64,000 nucleotides of DNA from Bacteroidales bacterium (lineage in GTDB: Bacteria > Bacteroidota > Bacteroidia > Bacteroidales > UBA4417), in the NCBI GenBank assembly GCA_016707705.1, contig JADJHD010000012.1, positions 97,339-161,338 of the forward strand, given 5' to 3'. A program made the position numbers and the translations under genes. The notes beneath the pieces are model-generated. The model did not search any database. It was not told the origin of the DNA and worked only from the letters and a program-made list of their open reading frames with translations. This document shows, piece by piece, positions 37,396-45,569 of the stretch. Within the stretch, counting starts at the first letter, position 1, and each line of letters starts with the position of its first letter.

Positions 37396-37459
37396 TAAGA
37401 CTCTGATTTTACTTCCGTTTCCTGAATTTTCCATGCAATAACCTTTAAAATATAAAATC

Positions 37460-38341
37460 ATGACAAATCTTGTGACCCTTCTTATCATTGCCGTGATCCT
37501 GTTCTTTTTCTCAGGTATCCGTATTGTGCGTCCTACTAATCGAGCCCTTGTTGAAAGACTAGGGAAGTACCATCATTTTGCTACACCGGGATTCAACTGG
37601 ATTATTCCCGGAATCGACAAAATGTTCAAGATCAATATCACTGAAAAGATGATTAATGCTGAGCCCCAGGAGATCATCACCAACGACAATCTGAATGCCC
37701 GGGTTGATGCCCAGGTCTATTTCAAGATCAAGCAGGATGAGGAAAGCGTTAAAAATTCACAGTACAATGTTAACAGCATTGAGTATCAGATTGTGAACCT
37801 TGCCCGCACAACCCTTCGTAACATCATTGGCACCATGACACTTAAGTCGGCCAACAGTGAACGCGGAAAAATCAACAAGGAGCTGCATAGCACCCTGCTT
37901 GAAGAAACACTGAACTGGGGTATTGAGATCGTAAGAACAGAACTCAAGGAAATTGATCCTCCAAAGGATGTTCAGGAAACCATGAACAAGATTGTTAAGG
38001 CAGAAAATGAAAAAATTGCTGCCATCGACTACGCAACAGCAACTGAAACCAAGGCTGACGGTGAAAAGCGTGCAGAGATCCGCCGTGCTGAAGGTATTAA
38101 GCAGGGTGCAATCCTCAGGGCTGAAGGTGAAGCTCAGGCAATCGCCCTGGTAAATGAGGCTGCTGAAAAGTATTTCGTTGGAAATGCACAGATGCTGCGC
38201 AGAATCCAGGCTATGGAAACCTCATTGAAGGATAATGCCAAGATCGTTGTACCAACCGGATCTGATCTGGTGAATGTGCTGAGTGAAATGGGTGGAATTA
38301 TTCCAATCAGGGATAAATCAAATACACCTCCGGCATTGTAA
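37460..38341 (+). CDS. Stomatin/slipin, SPFH-domain membrane protein
   Basis: 293 aa. One N-terminal membrane segment (about 4-20), then the SPFH/Band 7 domain: IVRPTNRALVERLGKYHHFATPGFNWIIPGIDKM split over strands, ITNDNLNARVDAQVYFKI, and ARTTLRNIIGTMTLK. A long heptad-rich C-terminal helix follows (KADGEKRAEIRRAEGIKQGA). The sequence resembles slipins, membrane scaffold proteins that form oligomeric microdomains. NfeD, the usual partner in some bacteria, is not next to it. A strong terminator follows. Confidence 0.92.
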   Translation: MTNLVTLLIIAVILFFFSGIRIVRPTNRALVERLGKYHHFATPGFNWIIPGIDKMFKINITEKMINAEPQEIITNDNLNARVDAQVYFKIKQDEESVKNSQYNVNSIEYQIVNLARTTLRNIIGTMTLKSANSERGKINKELHSTLLEETLNWGIEIVRTELKEIDPPKDVQETMNKIVKAENEKIAAIDYATATETKADGEKRAEIRRAEGIKQGAILRAEGEAQAIALVNEAAEKYFVGNAQMLRRIQAMETSLKDNAKIVVPTGSDLVNVLSEMGGIIPIRDKSNTPPAL

Positions 38342-38367
38342 GCTAAATCAACTTGAATAACATTTTC

Positions 38368-38414
38368 AAACAGGTTGAATCTCCATGGATGAGGTTCAAC
38401 CTGTTTGGTTTTTG
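38368..38414 (+). terminator. Rho-independent terminator after the slipin gene
   Basis: AAACAGGTTGAA (38368-38379) pairs perfectly with TTCAACCTGTTT (38395-38406) around a 15-base loop and is followed by GGTTTTTG, 27 bases after the slipin stop. The stem is 12 bp with no mismatch. Confidence 0.9.
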
Positions 38415-38501
38415 TTCTTCTCTGTAGGAATATTCATCTTCTAATATGGACTATTGAATAATGGCGGAGCCTGCAACATCTGATTGAGCTTCATTTTCCG
38501 T

Positions 38502-38509
38502 TACCTTTG
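38502..38509 (+). promoter_or_regulatory. -7 element of the methyltransferase gene at 38527
   Basis: TACCTTTG is a perfect TAnnTTTG match 17 bases before the ATG, implying a very short leader. A TTG lies 15 bases upstream, a little close. Confidence 0.5.
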
Positions 38510-38526
38510 AATCCCAACTAATTTTT

Positions 38527-39129
38527 ATGTCGAAGGATCAATGGAACTCCCGCTATGGATCGGAGGAGTATGTTTATGGTACAGAACCCAATGAATACCT
38601 GAGGGAATTTCTTCAGGACCGCAAACCTGGACGAATCTTATTTCCGGCCGAAGGTGAAGGAAGAAATGCGGTGTATGCAGCTGTTCTGGGCTGGCAGACG
38701 GATGCCTTTGATCAGAGTGAATCAGGCAGGGATAAAGCGCTGAAACTTTCTGAAGAGAAAAGTGTTTCTATAAATTACTTTATTGCTTCTCTTGAAGAGT
38801 GGGTGCCTGAACCAGCTGCCTATGATTGCATAGCCCTGCTATTTGTGCATCTGCCAATGAATCTCAGGATTTCAGTTCAGGAAAAAGCTATAAAAGCATT
38901 GAAGACAGGAGGTTTCTTAATTCTGGAAGGGTTTACGAAGAATCAGATGCCCAGAACCAGCGGAGGGCCAAAAAATCTGGAGCTTCTGTATGATGCTGAT
39001 GAACTAAAGAAGGAACTCAGGGGTTTGGAATTGCTGGAATATGAGGAGGTTCAGATTGAACTGAATGAGGGAGCACTGCATAAAGGATTGGCTGATGTTG
39101 TTCATTTGGTTGGAAAGAAAGTAGAATAG
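38527..39129 (+). CDS. SAM-dependent methyltransferase (TehB/methyltransferase-11 like)
   Basis: 200 aa. The N-terminus WNSRYGSEEYVYGTEPNEYL is typical of small tellurite-resistance TehB-like methyltransferases. SAM motif I is degenerate (RILFPAEGEGRNAVYAA); the acidic DQSESGRDKA region and the IALLFVHLP block follow. C-terminal KTGGFLILEGF belongs to the fold. The substrate is unknown. It lies alone between the slipin terminator and a repeat-rich stretch. Confidence 0.85.
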   Translation: MSKDQWNSRYGSEEYVYGTEPNEYLREFLQDRKPGRILFPAEGEGRNAVYAAVLGWQTDAFDQSESGRDKALKLSEEKSVSINYFIASLEEWVPEPAAYDCIALLFVHLPMNLRISVQEKAIKALKTGGFLILEGFTKNQMPRTSGGPKNLELLYDADELKKELRGLELLEYEEVQIELNEGALHKGLADVVHLVGKKVE

Positions 39130-39189
39130 TTGAAAAGTTCGGGGTTCAAGGTTCTAGGTTACCAAAGGCTAGATTCTTGCATGTAGGAG

Positions 39190-39362
39190 TTGTTAGTTTT
39201 AGTTGTTAGTGGCCGGAGTTCAAGGTTCGGAGTACTTACTTTTACGTTTTCTTTTGTCTTTTGTCTTTGTTCGTCCTTTTATCTTTCCTTTGTCTTTTTC
39301 CTTTTGTCTTTTGTCTTTGTCCTTTTGTCTTTTTCCTTTTGTCTTTTTCCTTTTGTCTTGAT
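39190..39362. repeat. TAGTTGTTAGT/GGTTCGGAGT repeat followed by a TTTTGTC-type polypyrimidine tandem
   Basis: 39200-39235 carries TAGTTGTTAGT and GGTTCGGAGT, also found at 37238-37264. From about 39240 to 39360 the plus strand is almost purely T and C with a little G, made of irregular TTTTGTC(C) units repeated more than ten times. A related frame reads as a Phe/Leu/Ser-rich peptide, which I regard as an artefact of composition. The region separates the methyltransferase and dipeptidase genes. Confidence 0.7.
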
Positions 39363-39404
39363 TCTTAGAACAATTGACTTGTGGGAATTAATTAATAACA
39401 GATC

Positions 39405-40616
39405 ATGAAATACTCATTTATACTGCTTTTGGCCATTTTCTTCGCTTTTTTGGTGAATGGTAATGCGCAGAGCGAAAAATTGAAAAAGAAGGCGGAGAAA
39501 ATCCACAATTCCATTTTTACAGTGGATTCGCATACAGATACACCCATGAACTTCTTTGATCCGGCTTTTCATGTGGAGCTGGATAACAGCAATACCGTGA
39601 AGAGGTCAAAGGTGGATTTCCCAAGGATGAAACAGGGCGGATTGGATGCAGTGTTTTTTGCAGTATTTACCTCCCAGGGTGCCAGAACCGAACAGGGGAA
39701 TGCCAAGGCCTGGACAAGCGCAAGTGCTACTATGGATTCAATATACAGCAATCTGAGCCGGACTCAATCCTTAGCTACCATCGTTACAACTCCTGAAGAA
39801 GCTTACGCGGCTGAGAAAGAGGGAATACGGGCAGTTTTTATCGGTGTTGAAAACGGCTATCCTCTCGGAAATGATATCAGTAAGGTTAAGGCTCTCTACG
39901 ACAGGGGCGCCAGATACATTACACTGTGTCATACCAAAAACAATGATTTATGCAGTAGTTCGACGGATACAAACAATCTTGTCGGACTCACCAATTTCGG
40001 CAGACAGGTAGTAAAGGAAATGAACAGTCTGGGAATGATGATAGATGTTTCCCATATTTCTGATTCTTCATTTTATGATGTGCTCAGGCTTACGAATAAG
40101 CCTGTTATTGCTTCGCATTCCTGTTCGAGGGCTATTTGCGACAATAAGCGAAATCTTACGGATGATATGATCCGTGCATTGGCTATAAATGGCGGTGTTG
40201 TTCAGATGTGTATTTTAAGTGCCTATGTTAAGACACCCGCACCAAACCCTGCAAGGGATTCAGCATTCAAGGCTATTCGTGTGAAATGGAGGAATTTTCA
40301 GGATCTTTCAGAAACAGAAATGGATTCGGCTCGCCACGACTGGTGGAAGACTGATGAACTATATCCCCAGGAACTTGCTACAGTGAGTGATGTTTGTGAC
40401 CATATTGATCATATGGTGAAAATTGCCGGGATTGAGCATGTAGGTATCGGGACTGATTTCGATGGTGGCGGAGGTGTACTCGGCTGCAATAATGTAGGTG
40501 AAATGGGTAACATTACTCTTGAACTGGTAAAGCGCGGCTACAGCAAGAGTGAGCTTCAAAAACTATGGGGTGGCAACCTGATGCGGGTGCTGAAAGAGGT
40601 AGAAATGACGAATTGA
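39405..40616 (+). CDS. Membrane dipeptidase, peptidase family M19
   Basis: 403 aa. A signal peptide (1-22, ending NAQ) precedes the M19 fold: zinc-site HxD in DSHTDTPMNF, then the bridging Glu in GVENGYPLG, IDVSHISDSSF and ASHSCSRAICDNKRNLTDD for further His ligands, and GIGTDFDGGG. These ligands are those of renal-dipeptidase-like zinc enzymes that cleave dipeptides and some beta-lactams, exported here to the periplasm or surface. A complete family-length protein. The start is the ATG directly after the repeat region. Confidence 0.94.
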   Translation: MKYSFILLLAIFFAFLVNGNAQSEKLKKKAEKIHNSIFTVDSHTDTPMNFFDPAFHVELDNSNTVKRSKVDFPRMKQGGLDAVFFAVFTSQGARTEQGNAKAWTSASATMDSIYSNLSRTQSLATIVTTPEEAYAAEKEGIRAVFIGVENGYPLGNDISKVKALYDRGARYITLCHTKNNDLCSSSTDTNNLVGLTNFGRQVVKEMNSLGMMIDVSHISDSSFYDVLRLTNKPVIASHSCSRAICDNKRNLTDDMIRALAINGGVVQMCILSAYVKTPAPNPARDSAFKAIRVKWRNFQDLSETEMDSARHDWWKTDELYPQELATVSDVCDHIDHMVKIAGIEHVGIGTDFDGGGGVLGCNNVGEMGNITLELVKRGYSKSELQKLWGGNLMRVLKEVEMTN

Positions 40617-40683
40617 GCAATACCTGTCTATCCTTAACAAAGCAACATTCAACTGCAGCTATCAAAATTTGTATTTTCGCTGA

Positions 40684-41373
40684 ATGCTAATCACAATCGC
40701 ATCTCTCTCTGAATTTAAATCCGGCAGGCAGAACCTTGGCGACCTGCTGGAGTTATTGCCTGACAGCAGCCGAAACAGGATTTTAAAGATTACCAATGAA
40801 GACAGTTTTGGCAGGTCAGTACTAGGGGAATTGCTAATTCGATACTCCCTGGCTGAACTTGCAGGAACAAAGCTGGAGAATAATGAATTCACTTTATCTC
40901 CTAAAGGGAAACCGAGTCTTCCAAATGATCATGGACTGCATTTTAATATGTCGCATTCAGCGGATAGGATAGCTGTTGCCGTTGGCAATTCTGAAGTTGG
41001 AATAGATGTGGAGCAAACAAGAAGGGTAAATTTCAGGGTGGCAGAACGCTTCTTCTCAGCACCTGAAATCAATGACCTGATGGCTCTGCCTGAAGAAGAG
41101 AGACAGGAGTATTTCTTCACCCTCTGGACAATCAAGGAAAGTTTTCTCAAGGCCATTGGCAGTGGACTCACCCGCAGTCTGAATACATTTACCGTTGAGA
41201 GAAGCCTGTTTGGTTTTTCCTTAACAGGAGGTGAACCTGCCAGCAAATACTTTGTACACACTTACAAGCCATGTGATCAGTACCAACTTGCGGTCTGTTC
41301 CTTGGGAAATGATTTTCCTTCTGATATTGTGGAAGTTAAAGGAGATATAATTCTCGATAAACTTGCGCTATAA
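40684..41373 (+). CDS. 4'-phosphopantetheinyl transferase superfamily protein
   Basis: 229 aa. The C-terminal half has the ACPS superfamily signatures GIDVEQTRRV (Asp and Glu metal ligands) and LWTIKESFLKAIGSGL (WxxKE(S/A)xxK). FNMSHSADRIAVAV is the conserved substrate-binding strand. The two-domain length fits the Sfp/AcpT type, which transfers phosphopantetheine from CoA to carrier proteins. No polyketide or peptide synthase gene is in the window, so it probably serves fatty acid or other carrier proteins encoded elsewhere. Confidence 0.92.
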   Translation: MLITIASLSEFKSGRQNLGDLLELLPDSSRNRILKITNEDSFGRSVLGELLIRYSLAELAGTKLENNEFTLSPKGKPSLPNDHGLHFNMSHSADRIAVAVGNSEVGIDVEQTRRVNFRVAERFFSAPEINDLMALPEEERQEYFFTLWTIKESFLKAIGSGLTRSLNTFTVERSLFGFSLTGGEPASKYFVHTYKPCDQYQLAVCSLGNDFPSDIVEVKGDIILDKLAL

Positions 41374-41464
41374 GAGAAATTTCAGTATATTTAGAACAAT
41401 ATTTATTGCTTCCTCCGTTTTCTGAATATTGGAGGAAATCATTTCATTTATTCATTTTTCGGAC

Positions 41465-42382
41465 ATGAACAGGGACATAGCATTGGTTTTGTCGAGCGGA
41501 GGAGCCAGAGGAATCGCTCACATCGGAGTAATAGAAGAGCTTGAGAAAGCAGGTTTTCAGATCACGTCTATAGCCGGGACTTCTATGGGTTCTGTGATTG
41601 GTGGAATGTATACCTTGGGTAAATTGGAGGCATACAGGGATTGGCTTCTGAATATGACGAAAATTGATGTGATTAAATTTCTTGACCTTACATTGGGACA
41701 TGGAGGACTTGTGAAAGGAGAGAAAATTGTCCAGGTGATGGCAGGATTTATCGGTGATGCATTGATCGAGGAACTGCCTATTCCCTATACTGCAGTTGCT
41801 GTGGATCTAACCAAACACAAGGAGGTTTGGTTCAGTGAAGGAAGTCTGATGAAAGCAATCAGGGCATCGATAAGTATCCCTACCGTTTTTTTACCGGTTA
41901 CGTATAATCATTCCTGTCTGGTAGATGGAGGAGTGCTGAATCCGCTGCCACTTGATGCTGTCGCCCGAAAAAAGGGAGATCTGCTGGTATCAGTGAATGT
42001 GAATTCTCCTTCATCGGAAGGCTATATTTTGCCAGCAGCAGGGAATGCCAAGCATGAAAGTGGATACAGAACAGCACGTGAAAACCTGAACAAAAGATGG
42101 TCAGAGTTGGTGAACAGGGGACGAAAGTCCGCCAAGCCTAAAGAAATGGGGTTGTTTGACCTTGTTTCTGAATCCATCAACTTGATGCAACACAGGCTTG
42201 CCATGTATTCCATTGAGAATCATCAGCCGGATATAGTGATTAACCTGCCCCACAGGATCGCCAATGTATTTGATTTCTACAAGGCAGAGCCATTGATAGA
42301 AGCTGGAAGGGTAGCATGCAGGAAGGCATTGGATGTATATGAATCCAATGTTGAAAGCCAAGAATCGGAAGTGGTGAAATAA
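41465..42382 (+). CDS. Patatin-like phospholipase
   Basis: 305 aa from ATG at 41465 (MNRDIALVLSSGGARG); the frame could begin at a TTG 36 bases earlier. The oxyanion-hole motif SSGGARGIAHIGVIEELEK is followed by the nucleophile elbow GTSMG (Ser at about residue 40) and the catalytic Asp in LVDGGVLNPLP. The sequence is the short RssA/NTE-like patatin type, a lipid acyl hydrolase without a signal peptide. Its end is convergent with the frameshifted sigma factor gene. Confidence 0.93.
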   Translation: MNRDIALVLSSGGARGIAHIGVIEELEKAGFQITSIAGTSMGSVIGGMYTLGKLEAYRDWLLNMTKIDVIKFLDLTLGHGGLVKGEKIVQVMAGFIGDALIEELPIPYTAVAVDLTKHKEVWFSEGSLMKAIRASISIPTVFLPVTYNHSCLVDGGVLNPLPLDAVARKKGDLLVSVNVNSPSSEGYILPAAGNAKHESGYRTARENLNKRWSELVNRGRKSAKPKEMGLFDLVSESINLMQHRLAMYSIENHQPDIVINLPHRIANVFDFYKAEPLIEAGRVACRKALDVYESNVESQESEVVK

Positions 42383-42392
42383 GCAGGCTTGC

Positions 42393-43038
42393 CTATTTCT
42401 TCTTCAGGATATTGTAAAGCAATTCCCGGGCCCTGAACAGGCGAACTTTTACTGTACTTTCAGGCAAGTTCAGCTCAGCAGCGATTTCTTCGCAGCTTTG
42501 CTCCCTGAAGTAATGCATTTCAATTATCGACTTATAGTTGGGTTTTAATCCATCAACAATTTCTCTCAGTAATAAGGTCTCCTGCTGATTGATTAGCAAT
42601 TGTTCCGGTCCCGGCAGCTGACAGGGGATTTCTGCGACGTCGGAGTTAGTGTTTATATCAGTGCTATCCGCAGGATGGTCAGGATCTTCTCCCTTGCTTT
42701 TCTTGCGAAGGTAGTCGATGGCATTATTTTTTGCTATCCTGAACAGCCAGGTGCTGAATGCGTAATCAGGATGGTATTGCTCAAGTTTTTCGAAGGCTTT
42801 GCTGAAAGCTCTCAAGGGTAAGGTCTTCCGCATCAAGGGGAGTGCCGGCCATAAGAATCATCCGGGCATACACCTGTTCGGTATAGGTGTTCATCAGTTC
42901 AGCATAGGCTTTGCGGTCGCCGGAATCAAGCACCTTTCTAACCAGAGCCTGATCGTGAAGTGCTTTTTCTGACAAACATTTTTTCACCTCACGCTTACCC
43001 TGATTTGCCTTGTCGGAGATGTCTTTTTTTACCGCCAT
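42393..43038 (-). pseudogene. ECF-type RNA polymerase sigma factor, interrupted by one frameshift
   Basis: Two overlapping frames, 43038-42781 and 42836-42393, encode consecutive parts of one sigma-70 family protein. The N-terminal part has region 2 up to MILMAGTPLDAEDLTLE. The C-terminal part continues region 2.3-2.4 as AFSKAFEKLEQYHPDYAFSTWLFRIAKNNAIDYLRK and has region 4 (LKPNYKSIIEMHYFREQSCEEIAAELNLPESTVKVRLFRAR). Deleting one base in the GAGAGCT around 42808-42813 gives a continuous 645-base gene (214 aa) reading LTLEAFSKAFEKLEQ, exactly the usual ECF spacing. It overlaps the glycosyltransferase gene by 10 bases at its start. Truncation in region 2.2 would abolish function, so either a dead gene or a sequence error. 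Confidence 0.85.
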
Positions 43039-44165
43039 TTAACCGGCTTATTGAACAGGTTTGCTACAGCAATAATGGGATTCAGTATCAGCATGAAAAC
43101 TTCGAAGAAGGGCACCAAAAGCAGGAAGCCCTTTTCTGACAGCTTGCGCATAGCTTTACCGAAAATGAATAATTGGGTAGCCAGTCTGAGACCGATAATG
43201 CCCAGCACTATATAGGGCAAGTACCAGAATGACAGCAGTACAATAAAGGATGCATAGAAAAGAACCTGAGTAAGCCCAAATAAGGCAAGAGCGAATTTGT
43301 GGCTGAACCTGTAATGGTTCCCTGACTGCAGGTGGCGGCGTTTCTGCCTGAACCAGAGAGAGAAGGTCTTTTTCGGAGCAGAAAGAGTGTGACTTTCTGA
43401 GCGGAATTCTACCCTGGTATTCTTTTTGCTGGCAGCCCGGTTCACGAAAAGATCATCGTCGCCGGTCTGAATTCTGTAATGGGAAATAAACCCGCCCTGA
43501 CGGAAGAAAAGGCTTTTGCGATAGGCGATATTCCGTCCAACTCCCATGTATGGCATGCCAGAAAGGGCAAAGCCAAAATACTGCAAGGCAACCCTCATGG
43601 TATCAAACCTGATCAGGAGATTCAGCAGACCTTTCTGGCGTTCGTAGGCACCATATCCAAGAACGATTTCAGTCCCCTTGATAAATTCAGAGGCCATCTG
43701 CCTCAGCCATTGGTTGGAACGAGGAATGCAGTCTGCATCAGTAAGCAGCATGGCATCATAGGAAGCTGACTTGATGCCAATGGAGAGTGGGAATTTCTTA
43801 CCTGTGAAAAAGTTTAAATCCTGCGGCATGCTGACTACCTTCAAATGGGGGTATTCTCCCTGCAAATCACGAAGCAGGTAATTGGTATCATCATCGGATC
43901 CATGATCAACAACAACTACCTCATACTTGCCATAATCCTGATTCAGGAGGTAAGGCAGATTTTCGGAGAGATTGTAGAATTCATTCCTGGCGCAAACAAT
44001 TACGGAAACAGCTTCCTCCTTTTCAGGGGTGATGTTGCGATGGCGGAAAAAGGCCACACGACTGAAGATACCCCAGAAATAAATAAGCTGAACCAGTGTA
44101 GAGAATGCTAAAACGGCCAGTACCGAAAATAAAATGGGATTTTGACTGAAATACTCAGCAAGCAT
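43029..44165 (-). CDS. Family 2 glycosyltransferase, membrane anchored
   Basis: 378 aa. An N-terminal membrane segment (about 10-32) precedes the GT2 core: VSVIVCARNEFYNL, VVVVDHGSDDDT, LLTDADCIPRSNQWL (the DxD-like metal motif) and TGDDDLFVNRAA, with FRQKRRHLQSG as the conserved QxxRW-like element. Two further membrane segments end the protein (FALALFGLTQVLFYASF, LLVPFFEVFMLIL). This is a processive-type or lipid-linked sugar transferase; the donor and acceptor cannot be read. The sigma-factor gene starts within its last codons, suggesting co-transcription. Confidence 0.9.
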   Translation of the reverse strand: MLAEYFSQNPILFSVLAVLAFSTLVQLIYFWGIFSRVAFFRHRNITPEKEEAVSVIVCARNEFYNLSENLPYLLNQDYGKYEVVVVDHGSDDDTNYLLRDLQGEYPHLKVVSMPQDLNFFTGKKFPLSIGIKSASYDAMLLTDADCIPRSNQWLRQMASEFIKGTEIVLGYGAYERQKGLLNLLIRFDTMRVALQYFGFALSGMPYMGVGRNIAYRKSLFFRQGGFISHYRIQTGDDDLFVNRAASKKNTRVEFRSESHTLSAPKKTFSLWFRQKRRHLQSGNHYRFSHKFALALFGLTQVLFYASFIVLLSFWYLPYIVLGIIGLRLATQLFIFGKAMRKLSEKGFLLLVPFFEVFMLILNPIIAVANLFNKPVKWR

Positions 44166-44361
44166 GCATTAGGGATATTGGAGTACAAAAGTATTTATCT
44201 CAAATGAATTAAGCCCTATCTTTGGCAAAAAGTTTGTAACAGTCTAACTGCGGGTTAAAATAAAGATAATCAATAGTTTAATAGTACATAAACTTTTTGT
44301 TGTTAATTTATAAATCAAGTTTATTCAGGCATTTTTTGCCATTCATACAGCAAAGGAATAG

Positions 44362-45492
44362 ATGCATTTCGAACTCAAAGTAACGGACAAGGACAGTTCA
44401 GCAAGAAGGGGAACCATTACCACAGACCATGGGAAGATTGAAACGCCGGCCTTTATGCCGGTGGGGACTGCAGGCACAGTTAAGGCCGTTCATACCCGTG
44501 AACTGAAGGAAGATATCAAGGCTCAGATCATTTTAGGCAACACTTACCATCTATATCTGCGCCCCGGTTTGGAAATACTCGAAAGGGTAGGAGGACTGCA
44601 TAAGTTCAACGGATGGGATGGGCCAATTCTTACCGATAGCGGTGGATACCAGGTGTATTCGCTTGCAGAAAGAAGGAAATTCAAGAATGAAGGAGTAGTT
44701 TTTCATTCGCATATCGATGGCTCAAAGCATACTTTTACTCCTGAGAGCGTAATGGATATAGAAAGAATCATTGGTGCCGATATCATGATGGCCTTCGATG
44801 AGTGCACTCCTTATCCCTGCGACTATGATTATGCGAAGAAATCCATGCATATGACCCATTCGTGGCTGGATAGATGTTTCGCTCGCTTCAATTCCACAGA
44901 ACCAAAATACGGTTATCATCAGTCGCTTTTTCCAATTGTTCAGGGAAGTGTATACCGTGATCTGAGAACCGAATCCGCAGAATACATTGCTTCGAAGGGT
45001 GCTGAAGGAAACGCCATTGGAGGATTATCGGTAGGGGAACCGGCTGAAATCATGTACGAGCTCACCGATCTGGTTTGCAGGATACTTCCAACAGATCGTC
45101 CACGCTACCTGATGGGAGTAGGAACACCGGTGAATATACTCGAAGGGATTTCACTGGGAGTGGATATGTTCGACTGTGTAATGCCTACCCGAAACGGACG
45201 CAACGGAATGATTTTCACTTCACAGGGAATTGTAAACCTGAGAAATGTGAAATGGAGGGATGACTTTTCACCTTTGGATCCGGATGGAACTGCCTTTGTT
45301 GACCATGAGTATTCCAGGGCATATGTAAGGCATCTTTTCATTGCCGGGGAAATACTCGGACCTATGATTGCCAGCATTCACAACCTGGCATTTTACCAAA
45401 CTCTTGTTAAAGAGGCAAGGGAACGCATCGAAAATGGTACATTTGCATCCTGGAAAGAAAAAATGGTGAAGCAACTGGCCACCAGGCTCTAA
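44362..45492 (+). CDS. tgt: tRNA-guanine transglycosylase (queuine tRNA-ribosyltransferase)
   Basis: 376 aa. Family motifs: ETPAFMPVGTAGTVK, ILGNTYHLYLRPGLE, LTDSGGYQVYSL (catalytic Asp region), FDECTPYP, FPIVQGSVY, GGLSVGEPAEIMYEL, and MFDCVMPTRNGRNG with the nucleophilic Asp. It replaces the wobble guanine of Asp, Asn, His and Tyr tRNAs. The usual C-terminal zinc site (CxCxxC) is replaced here by SPLDPDGTAFVDHEYS, without cysteines. I recall the same loss in other Bacteroidota Tgt proteins, so this seems clade-typical rather than a defect. Probably co-transcribed with the LptF/G gene 77 bases downstream. Confidence 0.97.
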   Translation: MHFELKVTDKDSSARRGTITTDHGKIETPAFMPVGTAGTVKAVHTRELKEDIKAQIILGNTYHLYLRPGLEILERVGGLHKFNGWDGPILTDSGGYQVYSLAERRKFKNEGVVFHSHIDGSKHTFTPESVMDIERIIGADIMMAFDECTPYPCDYDYAKKSMHMTHSWLDRCFARFNSTEPKYGYHQSLFPIVQGSVYRDLRTESAEYIASKGAEGNAIGGLSVGEPAEIMYELTDLVCRILPTDRPRYLMGVGTPVNILEGISLGVDMFDCVMPTRNGRNGMIFTSQGIVNLRNVKWRDDFSPLDPDGTAFVDHEYSRAYVRHLFIAGEILGPMIASIHNLAFYQTLVKEARERIENGTFASWKEKMVKQLATRL

Positions 45493-45569
45493 GTTCCGGG
45501 CAATATTTGGGTGGATTTGTTTGCCTCCCTCACAAAATCAGAGTTACATTAAACTGAAAACAGCTTAAG

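Noticed and set aside
39190..39408. 72-codon Phe/Leu/Ser-rich frame in the polypyrimidine tract
   Set aside because: The composition follows directly from the TTTTGTC repeats, so it is not evidence of a protein.
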